Positions 17,685 through 24,907 of a DNA stretch of 64,000 nt are shown here, one piece after another. A program made the position numbers and the translations under genes. Each line of letters opens with the position of its first letter. The first letter of the stretch is position 1. The stretch covers positions 3,647,001 through 3,711,000 of the forward strand of contig NZ_CP054918.1 of NCBI RefSeq assembly GCF_013364195.1. The letters are read 5' to 3'. The DNA is from Streptomyces sp. NA04227. GTDB lineage: Bacteria > Actinomycetota > Actinomycetes > Streptomycetales > Streptomycetaceae. Under the pieces are notes generated by a model. The model saw only the letters and a list, made by a program, of their open reading frames with translations. It was not told where the DNA came from and searched no databases.

Positions 17685-17732
17685 TGGCACTCAACGTGCA
17701 TAATCGAGGGAACTGAGTGCCATCGAGTGTCA
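17685..17732. promoter_or_regulatory. inverted-repeat operator between TetR and acdH
   Basis: Perfect 9-bp inverted repeat TGGCACTCA (17685-17693) / TGAGTGCCA (17714-17722), followed by GAGTGTCA (17725-17732). Read on the minus strand the right part is TGACACTCGATGGCACTCA, closely matching the copy at 16786. It sits 105-152 nt before acdH and 116 nt before the TetR start. Confidence 0.6.
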
Positions 17733-17836
17733 GGGGTTCCCGTCCGCAGACCGGGTGCCATGGGCTCGACCAGGCCGCACACGTCCTGCGAAGCGCCCTG
17801 AGGGACGCCCCACAGACGCCCACGGAGAGGTGGACC

Positions 17837-19012
17837 ATGTCAGGCAACCCGGCTTTTGATCTGTACCGGCCGTCGGAGGAGCACGAGATGCTTCGGGAGA
17901 CGGTGCGTGCGCTGGCCGAGGCGAAGATCGCGCCGTTCGCGACCGAGGTCGACGAGGAGGGCCGTTTCCCGCAGGAGGCCCTGGACGCGTTGCTGGGTGC
18001 GGATCTGCACGCGGTGCATGTTCCGGAGTCGTACGGCGGTGCGGGTGCGGACGCGCTCGCGACGGTGATCGTGATCGAGGAGGTCGCGCGGGTGTGCGGC
18101 TCTTCGTCGTTGATCCCGGCGGTGAACAAGCTGGGTTCGATGCCGGTGGTGCTCTCCGGTGGTGAGGAGATCAAGCAGAAGTACCTCGGTGCGCTGGCGC
18201 GTGGTGAGGGCATGTTCTCGTACTGCCTGTCCGAGCCCGAGGCCGGATCGGATGCCGCGGGGATGAAGACCAAGGCCGTCCGTGACGGGGACACCTGGGT
18301 GCTCAATGGTGTGAAGCGGTGGATCACCAATGCCGGGGTGAGTGATTTCTACACGGTGATGGCGGTCACCGATCCGGAGAAGCGCTCGAAGGGGATCTCC
18401 GCGTTCGTGGTGGAGAAGGGCGATGAGGGTGTGTCCTTCGGTGCGCCGGAGAAGAAGCTGGGCATCAAGGGCTCGCCCACGCGTGAGGTGTACTTCGACA
18501 ATGTGCGGATTCCGGCGGACCGGATCATCGGTGCGGAGGGCACGGGTTTCGCGACCGCGATGCGCACGCTGGACCACACCCGGGTGACGATCGCGGCGCA
18601 GGCGGTGGGTATCGCGCAGGGCGCGCTGGACTACGCCAAGGAGTATGTCCGCGAGCGGAAGCAGTTCGGCAAGCCGATCGGGGACTTCCAGGGCGTGCAG
18701 TTCATGCTCGCCGACATGGCGATGAAGCTGGAAGCGGCCCGTCAGCTGACCTACGCGGCGGCGGCGAAGTCCGAGCGTGAGGACAGTGACCTGACCTTCC
18801 ACGGGGCGGCGGCGAAGTGCTTCGCCTCCGATATCGCGATGGAGGTGACCATCGACGCGATCCAGTTGCTGGGTGGTTACGGCTACACGCGGGAGTACCC
18901 GGTCGAGCGGATGATGCGTGACGCGAAGATCACGCAGATCTACGAGGGCACCAACCAGGTCCAGCGCATCGTCATGGCCCGCAACCTGCCCGGCATGGAC
19001 GGCCGTCGATGA
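17837..19012 (+). CDS. acdH: acyl-CoA dehydrogenase
   Basis: 391-residue FAD enzyme of acyl-CoA alpha,beta-desaturation. ATG 17837 follows GGAGAGG. Typical blocks: FSYCLSEPEAGSDAAGMKT and WITNAG (FAD/substrate), FDNVRIPADRIIG, RKQFGKPI, LLGGYGYTREYPVER and the catalytic-base segment IYEGTNQVQR. It closely resembles Streptomyces AcdH, associated with branched-chain and short-chain acyl-CoA catabolism. The stop overlaps the next ATG, so it is cotranscribed with the 3-hydroxyacyl-CoA dehydrogenase. Confidence 0.95.
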   Translation: MSGNPAFDLYRPSEEHEMLRETVRALAEAKIAPFATEVDEEGRFPQEALDALLGADLHAVHVPESYGGAGADALATVIVIEEVARVCGSSSLIPAVNKLGSMPVVLSGGEEIKQKYLGALARGEGMFSYCLSEPEAGSDAAGMKTKAVRDGDTWVLNGVKRWITNAGVSDFYTVMAVTDPEKRSKGISAFVVEKGDEGVSFGAPEKKLGIKGSPTREVYFDNVRIPADRIIGAEGTGFATAMRTLDHTRVTIAAQAVGIAQGALDYAKEYVRERKQFGKPIGDFQGVQFMLADMAMKLEAARQLTYAAAAKSEREDSDLTFHGAAAKCFASDIAMEVTIDAIQLLGGYGYTREYPVERMMRDAKITQIYEGTNQVQRIVMARNLPGMDGRR

Positions 19013-19890
19013 GCGCGCCGGATGCCACGGGCATCGACCGCGTGGGCGTCGTGGGCTGTGGGCTCATGGGCTCGGGCATCGCCGAGGTCAGCGCCCGCGC
19101 CGGTCTCGACACCCTGGTCTACGAGGTGAGCGACCAGGCCCTGGACGCCGGCCGCGGCCGCATCCAGGACTCCCTGGACCGTGCCGTCAAACGCGGCAAG
19201 ATCGACGAGGCCGAGCGGGACGCCGCACTGGCCGCGCTCCGCTTCACCACCGATCTGGACGAGTTCGCCGACCGCGACCTCGCCATCGAGGCGGCCCCGG
19301 AGGACGAGGCGCTCAAGGTGCGCGTCTTCGGCACCCTGGACCGCGTCATGACCAGCCCGGACGCGCTGCTCACCTCCAACACCTCGGCCATCCCGATCGC
19401 CAAGCTGGGCGCGGCCACCACCCGCCCCGCCCAGGTGATGGGCCTGCACTTCTTCAACCCGGTGCCGGTGCTCGACCTGGTCGAGCTGGTCCCGTCCCTG
19501 GTGACCTCCACCAGGGCACAGGAGCGGGTACGCGCCTTCGCCGAGGGTCCGCTGGCCCGCAAGGTGATCGTGTCCCAGGACCGCGCAGGCTTCGTGGTGA
19601 ACGCCCTGCTCATCCCGTACATCCTGGCCGCGGTCCGGATGCACGAGTCCGGGTTCGCCGCCCCCGAGGACATCGACGACGGCATGGTGCGCGGCTGCGC
19701 GCACCCGATGGGTCCGCTCGCGCTCGCCGACCACATCGGCCTCGACACCACGCTCGCCGTGGCCGAGTCCCTGTACGCGGAGTTCAAGGAGCCGCTCTAC
19801 GCCCCGCCGCCGCTGCTCTCCCGCATGGTCCAGGCGGGCCTGCTCGGCCGCAAGACGGGCCGGGGCTTCTACGAGCACCAGGGGCGCTGA
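19009..19890 (+). CDS. 3-hydroxybutyryl-CoA dehydrogenase
   Basis: 293 residues; ATG overlaps the acdH stop (ATGA). N-terminal Rossmann domain VGVVGCGLMGSGIAEV, then NTSAIPI and GLHFFNPVPV (active-site histidine) and the C-terminal helical domain with NALLIPYILAAVRM and GPLALADHIGLD. Family length and motifs are complete. It oxidises 3-hydroxyacyl-CoA (or reduces acetoacetyl-CoA) with NAD(P), two steps on from AcdH in the same beta-oxidation-like route. Confidence 0.94.
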   Translation: MSAPDATGIDRVGVVGCGLMGSGIAEVSARAGLDTLVYEVSDQALDAGRGRIQDSLDRAVKRGKIDEAERDAALAALRFTTDLDEFADRDLAIEAAPEDEALKVRVFGTLDRVMTSPDALLTSNTSAIPIAKLGAATTRPAQVMGLHFFNPVPVLDLVELVPSLVTSTRAQERVRAFAEGPLARKVIVSQDRAGFVVNALLIPYILAAVRMHESGFAAPEDIDDGMVRGCAHPMGPLALADHIGLDTTLAVAESLYAEFKEPLYAPPPLLSRMVQAGLLGRKTGRGFYEHQGR

Positions 19891-19926
19891 CCCGCCCCAC
19901 GGGCACCCGCCCCACGGCCACCGCAC

Positions 19927-19960
19927 ACGACGCCCGTACGACTGTCCGTACGGGCGTCGT
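19927..19960 (+). terminator. hairpin terminator after the acdH operon
   Basis: Perfect 13-bp stem ACGACGCCCGTAC / GTACGGGCGTCGT with an 8-nt loop, 37 nt after the operon stop and before rarD. Confidence 0.8.
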
Positions 19961-20050
19961 CGCGTTTGCCCGCACCACCGTCGTTAGCCCGTACCACCCA
20001 CGTCGCCCGTACCACCGTCATGACCGTATGCCGATACGCCCATGACAGAA

Positions 20051-20129
20051 GCCCCTCCTCCGGTTACCTTCGATCCGGTGTGCGTGTGCCGATCCGGCGT
20101 GCGTGCGCGCACCGGATCCGAGGAGGGGC
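20051..20129 (+). promoter_or_regulatory. structured leader that pairs with the rarD ribosome-binding site
   Basis: GCCCCTCCTC (20051-20060) is the exact complement of GAGGAGGGGC (20120-20129), which contains the Shine-Dalgarno of rarD. Inside that outer stem is a second 13-bp stem, 20072-20084 with 20106-20118, including one G-U pair. The fold would hide the ribosome-binding site and leave the GTG start (20131) at the stem edge. It is separate from the upstream terminator. Confidence 0.55.
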
Positions 20130-20130
20130 T

Positions 20131-21156
20131 GTGCGGGCGAGGAACGAGCAGCGCGTGGGTCTCGTCAACGGCTTTGCGGCGTACGGGCTCTGGGGGCTCG
20201 TGCCGCTGTTCTGGCCGCTGCTCGAACCGGCCGGATCGGTCGAGATCCTCGCGCACCGGATGGTCTGGTCGCTGGTCGTGGTGGGCGGCGCCCTGCTGGT
20301 CCTGCGGCGCTGGGCCTGGGCGGGGCAACTGCTGCGGCAGCCGCGCCGGCTGGCGCTGATGTCGCTCGCCGGGACCGTCATCAGCGTCAACTGGGGCCTG
20401 TACATCTGGTCCGTGAACAGCGGGCACGTGGTGGAGGCCTCGCTCGGCTACTTCATCAACCCGCTGGTGACCATCGCGCTGGGCGTCCTGGTGCTCGGCG
20501 AGCGGCTGCGCCGCGCTCAGTGGGCGGCGGTCGGCGTCGCCCTGGCCGCCGTCCTCGTACTGACCGTCGGCTACGGCCGTCCGCCCTGGATCTCGCTCAC
20601 CCTGGCCTGCTCCTTCGCCGGGTACGGGCTGATCAAGAAGAAGGTGGGCCTCGGCGGTCTGGAGTCGCTCGCCGCCGAGACCGCGGTGCAGTTCCTGCCC
20701 GCCCTGGTCTTTCTGCTCTGGCTCGGCTCCCGGGGCGAGTCCACCTTCGCCACCGAGGGCGTCGGCCACGCCGCGCTGCTCGCCTCGGCGGGTGTGGTCA
20801 CCGCGATACCCCTGGTCTGCTTCGGCGCCGCCGCGATCCGGGTCCCGCTGTCCACGCTGGGCCTGCTGCAGTATCTGGCGCCGGTCTTCCAGTTCCTGCT
20901 CGGCGTCTTCTACTTCCACGAGGCCATGCCCGCCGAACGCTGGGCGGGCTTCGCCCTGGTCTGGCTGGCCCTGATGCTCCTGACCTGGGACGCCCTGCGC
21001 AACGCCCACCGCACCCGGGCCGCGGCGGAAATCCTGGCCGTCGAACTCGCCCACCGCGCTTCCGCCACCGCCTCCGGCACGCCTGAAGCCGCGTCCGCGT
21101 GCCCGCCCCAGGCAACCGACCCGCCCGCGACCGCGTCCTCCGTCACAGGAACCTGA
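20131..21156 (+). CDS. rarD: RarD, EamA/DMT-superfamily transporter
   Basis: 341 residues; GTG 20131 with GAGGAGGGG 3-5 nt upstream. Ten hydrophobic segments in two EamA halves; RarD hallmarks include GLVNGFAAYGLWGLVPLFWP, ILAHRMVWSL, NWGLYIWSVN and LGYFINPLVTIALGVLVLGERL. It is a small-molecule exporter family; the chloramphenicol-sensitivity name is historical and the substrate is not certain. The Ala/Pro-rich C-terminal tail (~40 residues) is extra to the core. Translation may be controlled by the leader at 20051-20129. Confidence 0.92.
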   Translation: MRARNEQRVGLVNGFAAYGLWGLVPLFWPLLEPAGSVEILAHRMVWSLVVVGGALLVLRRWAWAGQLLRQPRRLALMSLAGTVISVNWGLYIWSVNSGHVVEASLGYFINPLVTIALGVLVLGERLRRAQWAAVGVALAAVLVLTVGYGRPPWISLTLACSFAGYGLIKKKVGLGGLESLAAETAVQFLPALVFLLWLGSRGESTFATEGVGHAALLASAGVVTAIPLVCFGAAAIRVPLSTLGLLQYLAPVFQFLLGVFYFHEAMPAERWAGFALVWLALMLLTWDALRNAHRTRAAAEILAVELAHRASATASGTPEAASACPPQATDPPATASSVTGT

Positions 21157-21231
21157 CCTGGCCGGACCGCGAACGGACCGGCCCCGAAGGTTCCCACCGC
21201 ACCACCTCTTCGCACCTTGGGGGCTTCAGGA

Positions 21232-21597
21232 ATGGGACTGTTCGGCAACGCGCACACGGTGGACCCGTCGAAGGCCGCGCAGGAGTACGGCCGGCTGCTC
21301 GGCCAGGGCGAGCAGATCTACGGCGCGTACCAACTGATCCGCGACATCATGCTGTTCACCGACCGCCGCCTGATCCTCGTCGACAAGCAGGGCCTCACCG
21401 GCAAGAAGGTCGAGTACCACTCGGTGCCGTACCGGTCGATCGTCCACTTCTCGGTGGAGACCGCGGGCCACTTCGACCTCGACGCGGAGCTGAAGATCTG
21501 GCTCTCCGGCACCCCCGCCCCGATCGAGAAGACCTTCACCAAGGGCGTGAACATCTACGAGGTGCAGGCGATCCTCAGTCAGTTCGTGGCGCGGTAG
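21232..21597 (+). CDS. PH-domain (YvbH-like) protein
   Basis: 121 residues, ATG 21232. It matches the bacterial pleckstrin-homology fold: YGAYQLIRDIMLFTDRRLILVDKQG, then KKVEYHSVPYRSIVHFSVETAG and a C-terminal helix VNIYEVQAILSQFV. No membrane segment. Members are widespread and without a known function; a binding module is all the sequence supports. Confidence 0.9.
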   Translation: MGLFGNAHTVDPSKAAQEYGRLLGQGEQIYGAYQLIRDIMLFTDRRLILVDKQGLTGKKVEYHSVPYRSIVHFSVETAGHFDLDAELKIWLSGTPAPIEKTFTKGVNIYEVQAILSQFVAR

Positions 21598-21607
21598 GCC
21601 GGAGCGC

Positions 21608-21909
21608 TCACGCCGCCTGCTTCCGCGGGGCCGGACGGGACGGCTCGCGGCACTGCTCGGGGCATCGCTCCGCGGGCTGCCAGCCGGGCGGTGCGAAGAC
21701 GTAGCCGAGCTTGTCCCGGAAGCGGTCGGCGCCGCGGACGTCGCGCACCATGTTCCCGTACTCGTGGTACTGGAGCCTGACCAGGTTGTAGGTGCCCACC
21801 GGTGTGGTGAGCCCGTACTTCGGCGTGTGCGACTCCTCCTGGAAGGTGCCGAACACGCGGTCCCAGACGATGAGGATGCCGCCGTAGTTCTTGTGTGCGT
21901 GAAGAACTG
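21608..21909 (-). pseudogene. sterol desaturase/fatty acid hydroxylase, C-terminal remnant
   Basis: Minus-strand fragment with the family's conserved C-terminus: KNYGGILIVWDRVFGTF ... YGLTTPVGTYNLVRLQYHEY ... RDKLGYVFAPPGW, intact stop at 21608. Next to the transposon (21893-21909) the sequence reads QFFTHT in a different frame, the motif that belongs ~45 residues earlier in such enzymes. So an internal deletion with frameshift removed the His-box region between QFFTHT and KNYGG. The left part of the gene lies beyond the insertion at 23497. Confidence 0.85.
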
Positions 21910-22080
21910 TTGAAGTGCTCTCCGCCCTTCGCACGCTCAGGAAGGAGATTCCCACCTACCTTGCGGTGGCGGGCTTGACGCGTCGTGCGCGCCTGGCGAC
22001 TGCTCTTCCAGCAGCCGGGACGACCACCACGTGGCCGATCCGGTACAGGTGCAAGATGTTCCGGGCCCCGTTCCAGTCGG
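21910..22080 (-). ncRNA. predicted omega (right-end) RNA of the TnpB element
   Basis: In IS200/IS605 elements the guide RNA covers the tnpB 3' end and the right end, with the guide coming from flanking DNA. Here the right end after the tnpB stop is only ~46 nt, contains a hairpin (CCTTC/GAAGG) and ends ...CACTTCAA. The first ~16-20 flanking bases, CAGTTCTTCACGCACAC onward, would be the guide. The 5' limit given is arbitrary. Confidence 0.4.
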
Positions 22081-23278
22081 CGTTGCCCGACCATCCGCAG
22101 TCCGGATTCTTGCAGACGAATCTGGCCTGCGTCTCGCGGCTGCCGGGCGTGATGAAGCCGCACGCATGGCAGCGGCGCGAGGTGTTCGCAGCGGGGACCT
22201 TGACCAACTCGCCTCCGTACCGAGCGAGCTTGTACGTCAGCATCGTGACCGTGCGGCCCCACGCCTCCTGAGTGATGGAGCGGTTCAGACCAGCCTTGGC
22301 CTTGACGTTGGTACCCGGCTCTTCGACAGTGCCCCGAGCGGATTTGACCATGCTCGTGATGTTGAGCTGTTCCACCACGATCACGCCGTAGGTGCGGGCG
22401 AGGTAGGTCGTGGTCTGGTGCTGCCAGTCGAGTGCTCGTCGCGTGGCTGTTGCTCGGAGCCGCTTGATCTGGTCGTAGGTGTGCTGCAAGCGCCGGGAGG
22501 ACTTCTCTCTCGGCTTGCGGAAACTCTTGCGGTGCGCGGCATCCCGCTCCAGGCGTAGGAGCTTGGCCTTCTCCTTCGGCGTCAGCCACTTGTCCCGGTC
22601 GGACGTGCCGTCCGGGAGCCGGGGCGGGCGGCTGTGGTCCTGGTGATCCCCGTTGGACAGGGCGAGCGGGATGTTCACCCCGGCGTCGATGCCGACTTGC
22701 GGCCCCTGGTGGGGCTCGGGCGCGGCTTCGAGGGTCTGGACGCGGAAGGAGATGTGCCAGCCCAGCGCGTCCTTGACGAGCCGGGCACCGGTGATCCGGT
22801 TCTCCTTGTTCGCCCGCTTGCCGACGGGGAGATCCTTGGTCCAGCGGAAGCGGACGCGGCCCAGCTTGGGAATGTTGACCATGCCCCACCGGCGGTGCAC
22901 GCGGATGATGTTCAGGTCCCGGCCCTGCGGCACATCGATGGACATGGCCGTGCGGAAGCGGGCCTTGAAGTTGGGGTCGCCGGCACGGCCGTCCCAGCAG
23001 TTCTTCCAGGATTGGAAGTAGGTCTTCAAGACGGCCTGCGCGGCTTGCGCGGGGAGTACGGCCAGCCAGTCGATGTCCTTGCGTGCCTGCCGTATCGCGG
23101 CGTCCGCAGCGGCCAGGGACCGCTTGTCCTTCGGCAGCATCGTCCACCAGTGGTGGAGGAGGTTCCACATCGTGCGGGCCGCGTGCGCCTGAGCGTCAAG
23201 CGTCAGCACCTCGGCAGGCGAAAGCGCGAGCCGGGCGCGATGCCCGAACTGCCGCTTGACCGTGGCGGGGTGACTCAC
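21956..23278 (-). CDS. tnpB: TnpB RNA-guided nuclease (IS605 OrfB)
   Basis: 440 residues; GTG 23278 places the usual V-K-R-x-F start right after it. RuvC acidic residues are all present: D198 (GIDAGVN), E303 (VVEQLN) and D401 (NADWNGARN). The zinc finger is complete: CHAC (370/373) and C389-x4-C394. No frame disruption, so the nuclease looks active. It is transcribed toward the right end, as needed for omega-RNA formation. TnpB cuts DNA next to a short motif guided by the element's own RNA and helps retain the transposon. Confidence 0.93.
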   Translation of the reverse strand: MSHPATVKRQFGHRARLALSPAEVLTLDAQAHAARTMWNLLHHWWTMLPKDKRSLAAADAAIRQARKDIDWLAVLPAQAAQAVLKTYFQSWKNCWDGRAGDPNFKARFRTAMSIDVPQGRDLNIIRVHRRWGMVNIPKLGRVRFRWTKDLPVGKRANKENRITGARLVKDALGWHISFRVQTLEAAPEPHQGPQVGIDAGVNIPLALSNGDHQDHSRPPRLPDGTSDRDKWLTPKEKAKLLRLERDAAHRKSFRKPREKSSRRLQHTYDQIKRLRATATRRALDWQHQTTTYLARTYGVIVVEQLNITSMVKSARGTVEEPGTNVKAKAGLNRSITQEAWGRTVTMLTYKLARYGGELVKVPAANTSRRCHACGFITPGSRETQARFVCKNPDCGWSGNADWNGARNILHLYRIGHVVVVPAAGRAVARRARRVKPATAR

Positions 23279-23292
23279 GATCGAGAGCGTAA

Positions 23293-23397
23293 CGCGGACA
23301 CTTCTGGTCCGGTTCCTACTTCGCCGGAAGCTGCGGTGGGGCACCACTCACCGCGGTCCAGCAGTACATCGAGCGGCAGCAGCGCCCTGCAAGCTGA
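23293..23397 (+). pseudogene. tnpA (Y1 transposase) 3' stub
   Basis: 34 codons, divergent from tnpB, reading G-H-F-W-S-G-SYFAGSCGGAPL then VQQYIERQQRP and a stop. This is the conserved C-terminus of IS200-type tyrosine transposases. An in-frame TAA (23290-23292) directly precedes it and the catalytic Tyr and HUH parts are absent. The element therefore cannot transpose on its own, although the divergent tnpB/tnpA order of IS605 is kept. Confidence 0.8.
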
Positions 23398-23496
23398 GGT
23401 GACCACTGCAGACTCGTACCCATGGCGCGAGTCAGAGCAGTCTTGAGATGCGCTTCACCTCCGCTCTGAAGGGCGGAGCACCGCGCAAGATCAGAG

Positions 23497-23562
23497 GTAG
23501 ATCAGGTTGAAGGCGAAAGCAACGTAGAGAGTCGGTGGCTGCGCCACCCCGACCAGGACGCC
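23497..23562 (-). pseudogene. sterol desaturase remnant on the far side of the insertion
   Basis: About 22 codons on the minus strand (G-V-A-Q-P-P-T-L-Y-V-A-F-A-F-N-L-I-Y) corresponding to the segment just before QFFxHT in sterol desaturases. Farther upstream, 23563-23755 gives no more of the family and no gene, so the N-terminal ~150 residues are lost. Confidence 0.65.
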
Positions 23563-23755
23563 GCGGCGATGAGCGCGCGCAGCGGCCGCCTGATCGTGGC
23601 CCTGCTCACCGCGGCCCACGGACACGACACGAGGGCCGCACACGGACACGGCGTGATTTGAGGGCGCCGAGGTCACGCCGCGGAACCCTTCACCCTTCTC
23701 GTGGAGCGCACCCTCGCGTACGCGCGCCCGCGTCGCCCCCCGTCCCGGTGCCTGC

Positions 23756-23968
23756 TCAGCCGGGCATCTCCGTACGCTCCCACCACTCGTAGACCGGCAA
23801 CGGCCCCTCGGTGGTGTCCTCGGTGCGCTTTGTCGCGCGGAAGTGTTCGTAGCCGCCGAGGCGCTGGATCTTCAGCTCGTCGCTGTCCGGTGCCTCGACG
23901 CTGACGACCTTCGCGTCCAGGTCCTCGGGGCCGCCCTTGAGTACGGCCTTGTCCGCTGTGTCCGCCAT
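23756..23968 (-). CDS. DUF5988-family small protein
   Basis: 70 residues, ATG 23968. The pattern K-GGPEDLDAKVVSV ... ELKIQRLGGYEHF ... EGPLPVYEWWERTEMPG matches the DUF5988 family seen mainly in Streptomyces, often near secondary metabolism or morphogenesis genes. No signal peptide or membrane segment. Function unknown. It lies 77 nt downstream of a TetR gene on the same strand and may be cotranscribed with it. Confidence 0.85.
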   Translation of the reverse strand: MADTADKAVLKGGPEDLDAKVVSVEAPDSDELKIQRLGGYEHFRATKRTEDTTEGPLPVYEWWERTEMPG

Positions 23969-24045
23969 GCTCCCCAGTGTCACCGGGCCGCCGGGGGCTC
24001 GCACGTCGGGCGGGGCCGCTCCGGGAGAAGCTCGCGGCGGCGCGG

Positions 24046-24642
24046 CTACGGGGTCCGGGTCAGCGCGACGATCTGGTCCGCGACCGTGTCGAGTACCCCG
24101 GCCGCGCCCGCCTCGTCGCCGAGGACGAGGTAGTGGAGGGTGAGCCCGTCGGCCATCACTGCCAGATAGCGGGAGAGGGTCTCGGCGGGCACCAGGAGTT
24201 CCAGGCCGAAGGCCTCCCGCAGCTGTCCGACCAGGGCCATACCCGCCGCCGTGTACCGCTCGTACTGCGGCCGCGCCAGATGCTCGAAGCCGGGCTCGCG
24301 CAGGGCGTACTGCGTCAGCTCGTACGTCAGCATGTGCTCGCCGGGGTGGGCCAGGACGTGGTCCCAGTAGGCCTGGAGGACCGCGCGGACCGTCTCGCGC
24401 ACGGTCGCGCGCGGCTGGATCGCGGCCATGGCGGTCGACAGGGAGTGGCCGGTGATGGTCTCGATGACCGCTTCGAGCAGGGCCTGCTTGGAGTCGAAGC
24501 AGTAGTGGAAGACGCTGAGCGAGACGCCCGCCTCGGCACAGATCGAACGGGTCGTCGTCTTCGCGACGCCGTCCCGGGTCATCGCCCGGATCGCCGCCTC
24601 CACCAGCTGCACGCGCCGCTCGGCCGACGGCATCCGCGCCAT
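24046..24642 (-). CDS. TetR-family regulator
   Basis: 198 residues, ATG 24642. Helix-turn-helix at ~10-55 (VQLVEAAIRAMTRDGVAKTTTRSICAEAGVSLSVFHYCF in parts: AIRAMTRDGVAKTTTRSI, AGVSLSVFHYCF) followed by a TetR C-terminal domain with LTLHYLVLGDEAG. The upstream interval to the aldolase gene holds only tandem repeats. Target unknown; DUF5988 downstream is a candidate partner. Confidence 0.9.
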   Translation of the reverse strand: MARMPSAERRVQLVEAAIRAMTRDGVAKTTTRSICAEAGVSLSVFHYCFDSKQALLEAVIETITGHSLSTAMAAIQPRATVRETVRAVLQAYWDHVLAHPGEHMLTYELTQYALREPGFEHLARPQYERYTAAGMALVGQLREAFGLELLVPAETLSRYLAVMADGLTLHYLVLGDEAGAAGVLDTVADQIVALTRTP

Positions 24643-24749
24643 GCACTCCTCCTCGCCCCGCCCGGGTCGCGGCCCGGTCCCAGCCCGGGATTCCCGCCCT
24701 CGGATACCCGGTCCGCCACCCTAACCGCCGGACGGTACCCGGGCTGCTC

Positions 24750-24827
24750 CGGGCGGTACGGAGGCTGCCCGCGGGCGGTACGGAGGCGCTCCGGCCGTAC
24801 GGAGGTCGCCCCGGCCGTACGGAGGAG
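24750..24827. repeat. ~20-bp degenerate tandem repeat
   Basis: Four copies centred on (C/G)GG(C)CGTACGGAGG at about 24751, 24773, 24792 and 24812 in the gap upstream of the TetR gene. Non-coding; no function proposed. Confidence 0.7.
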
Positions 24828-24907
24828 CGCGCTCCCGGAGCCGGTCCCGCAGCGGGTCCGCGGGGCTCCCCTCAGAGGAAGGCCAGGGGAAGCCTCGGCG
24901 GAACGCC

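Larger units (their letters stand above)
21910..23496 (-). mobile_element. IS200/IS605-family element with tnpB and truncated tnpA
   Basis: 1587 bp. The ends were placed by rejoining the broken host gene: the left flank, read on the minus strand, ends ...TTCAACCTGATCTAC (A-F-N-L-I-Y) and the right flank begins CAGTTCTTCACGCACAC (Q-F-F-T-H-T), which together restore a sterol-desaturase motif exactly. The flank at the tnpA-side end is CTAC and the element's tnpB-side end is TCAA, like the TTAC/TCAA cleavage sites of IS608. There is no target duplication, as expected for this family. Subterminal hairpins lie near both ends (23459-23478 on the tnpA side; ~21916-21945 on the tnpB side). Confidence 0.85.

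Noticed and set aside
23563..23755. Possible gene or more of the sterol desaturase upstream of the insertion
   Set aside because: A plus-strand stretch ending at GTGATTTGA and the minus frame both lack recognisable content beyond the 22-codon remnant.
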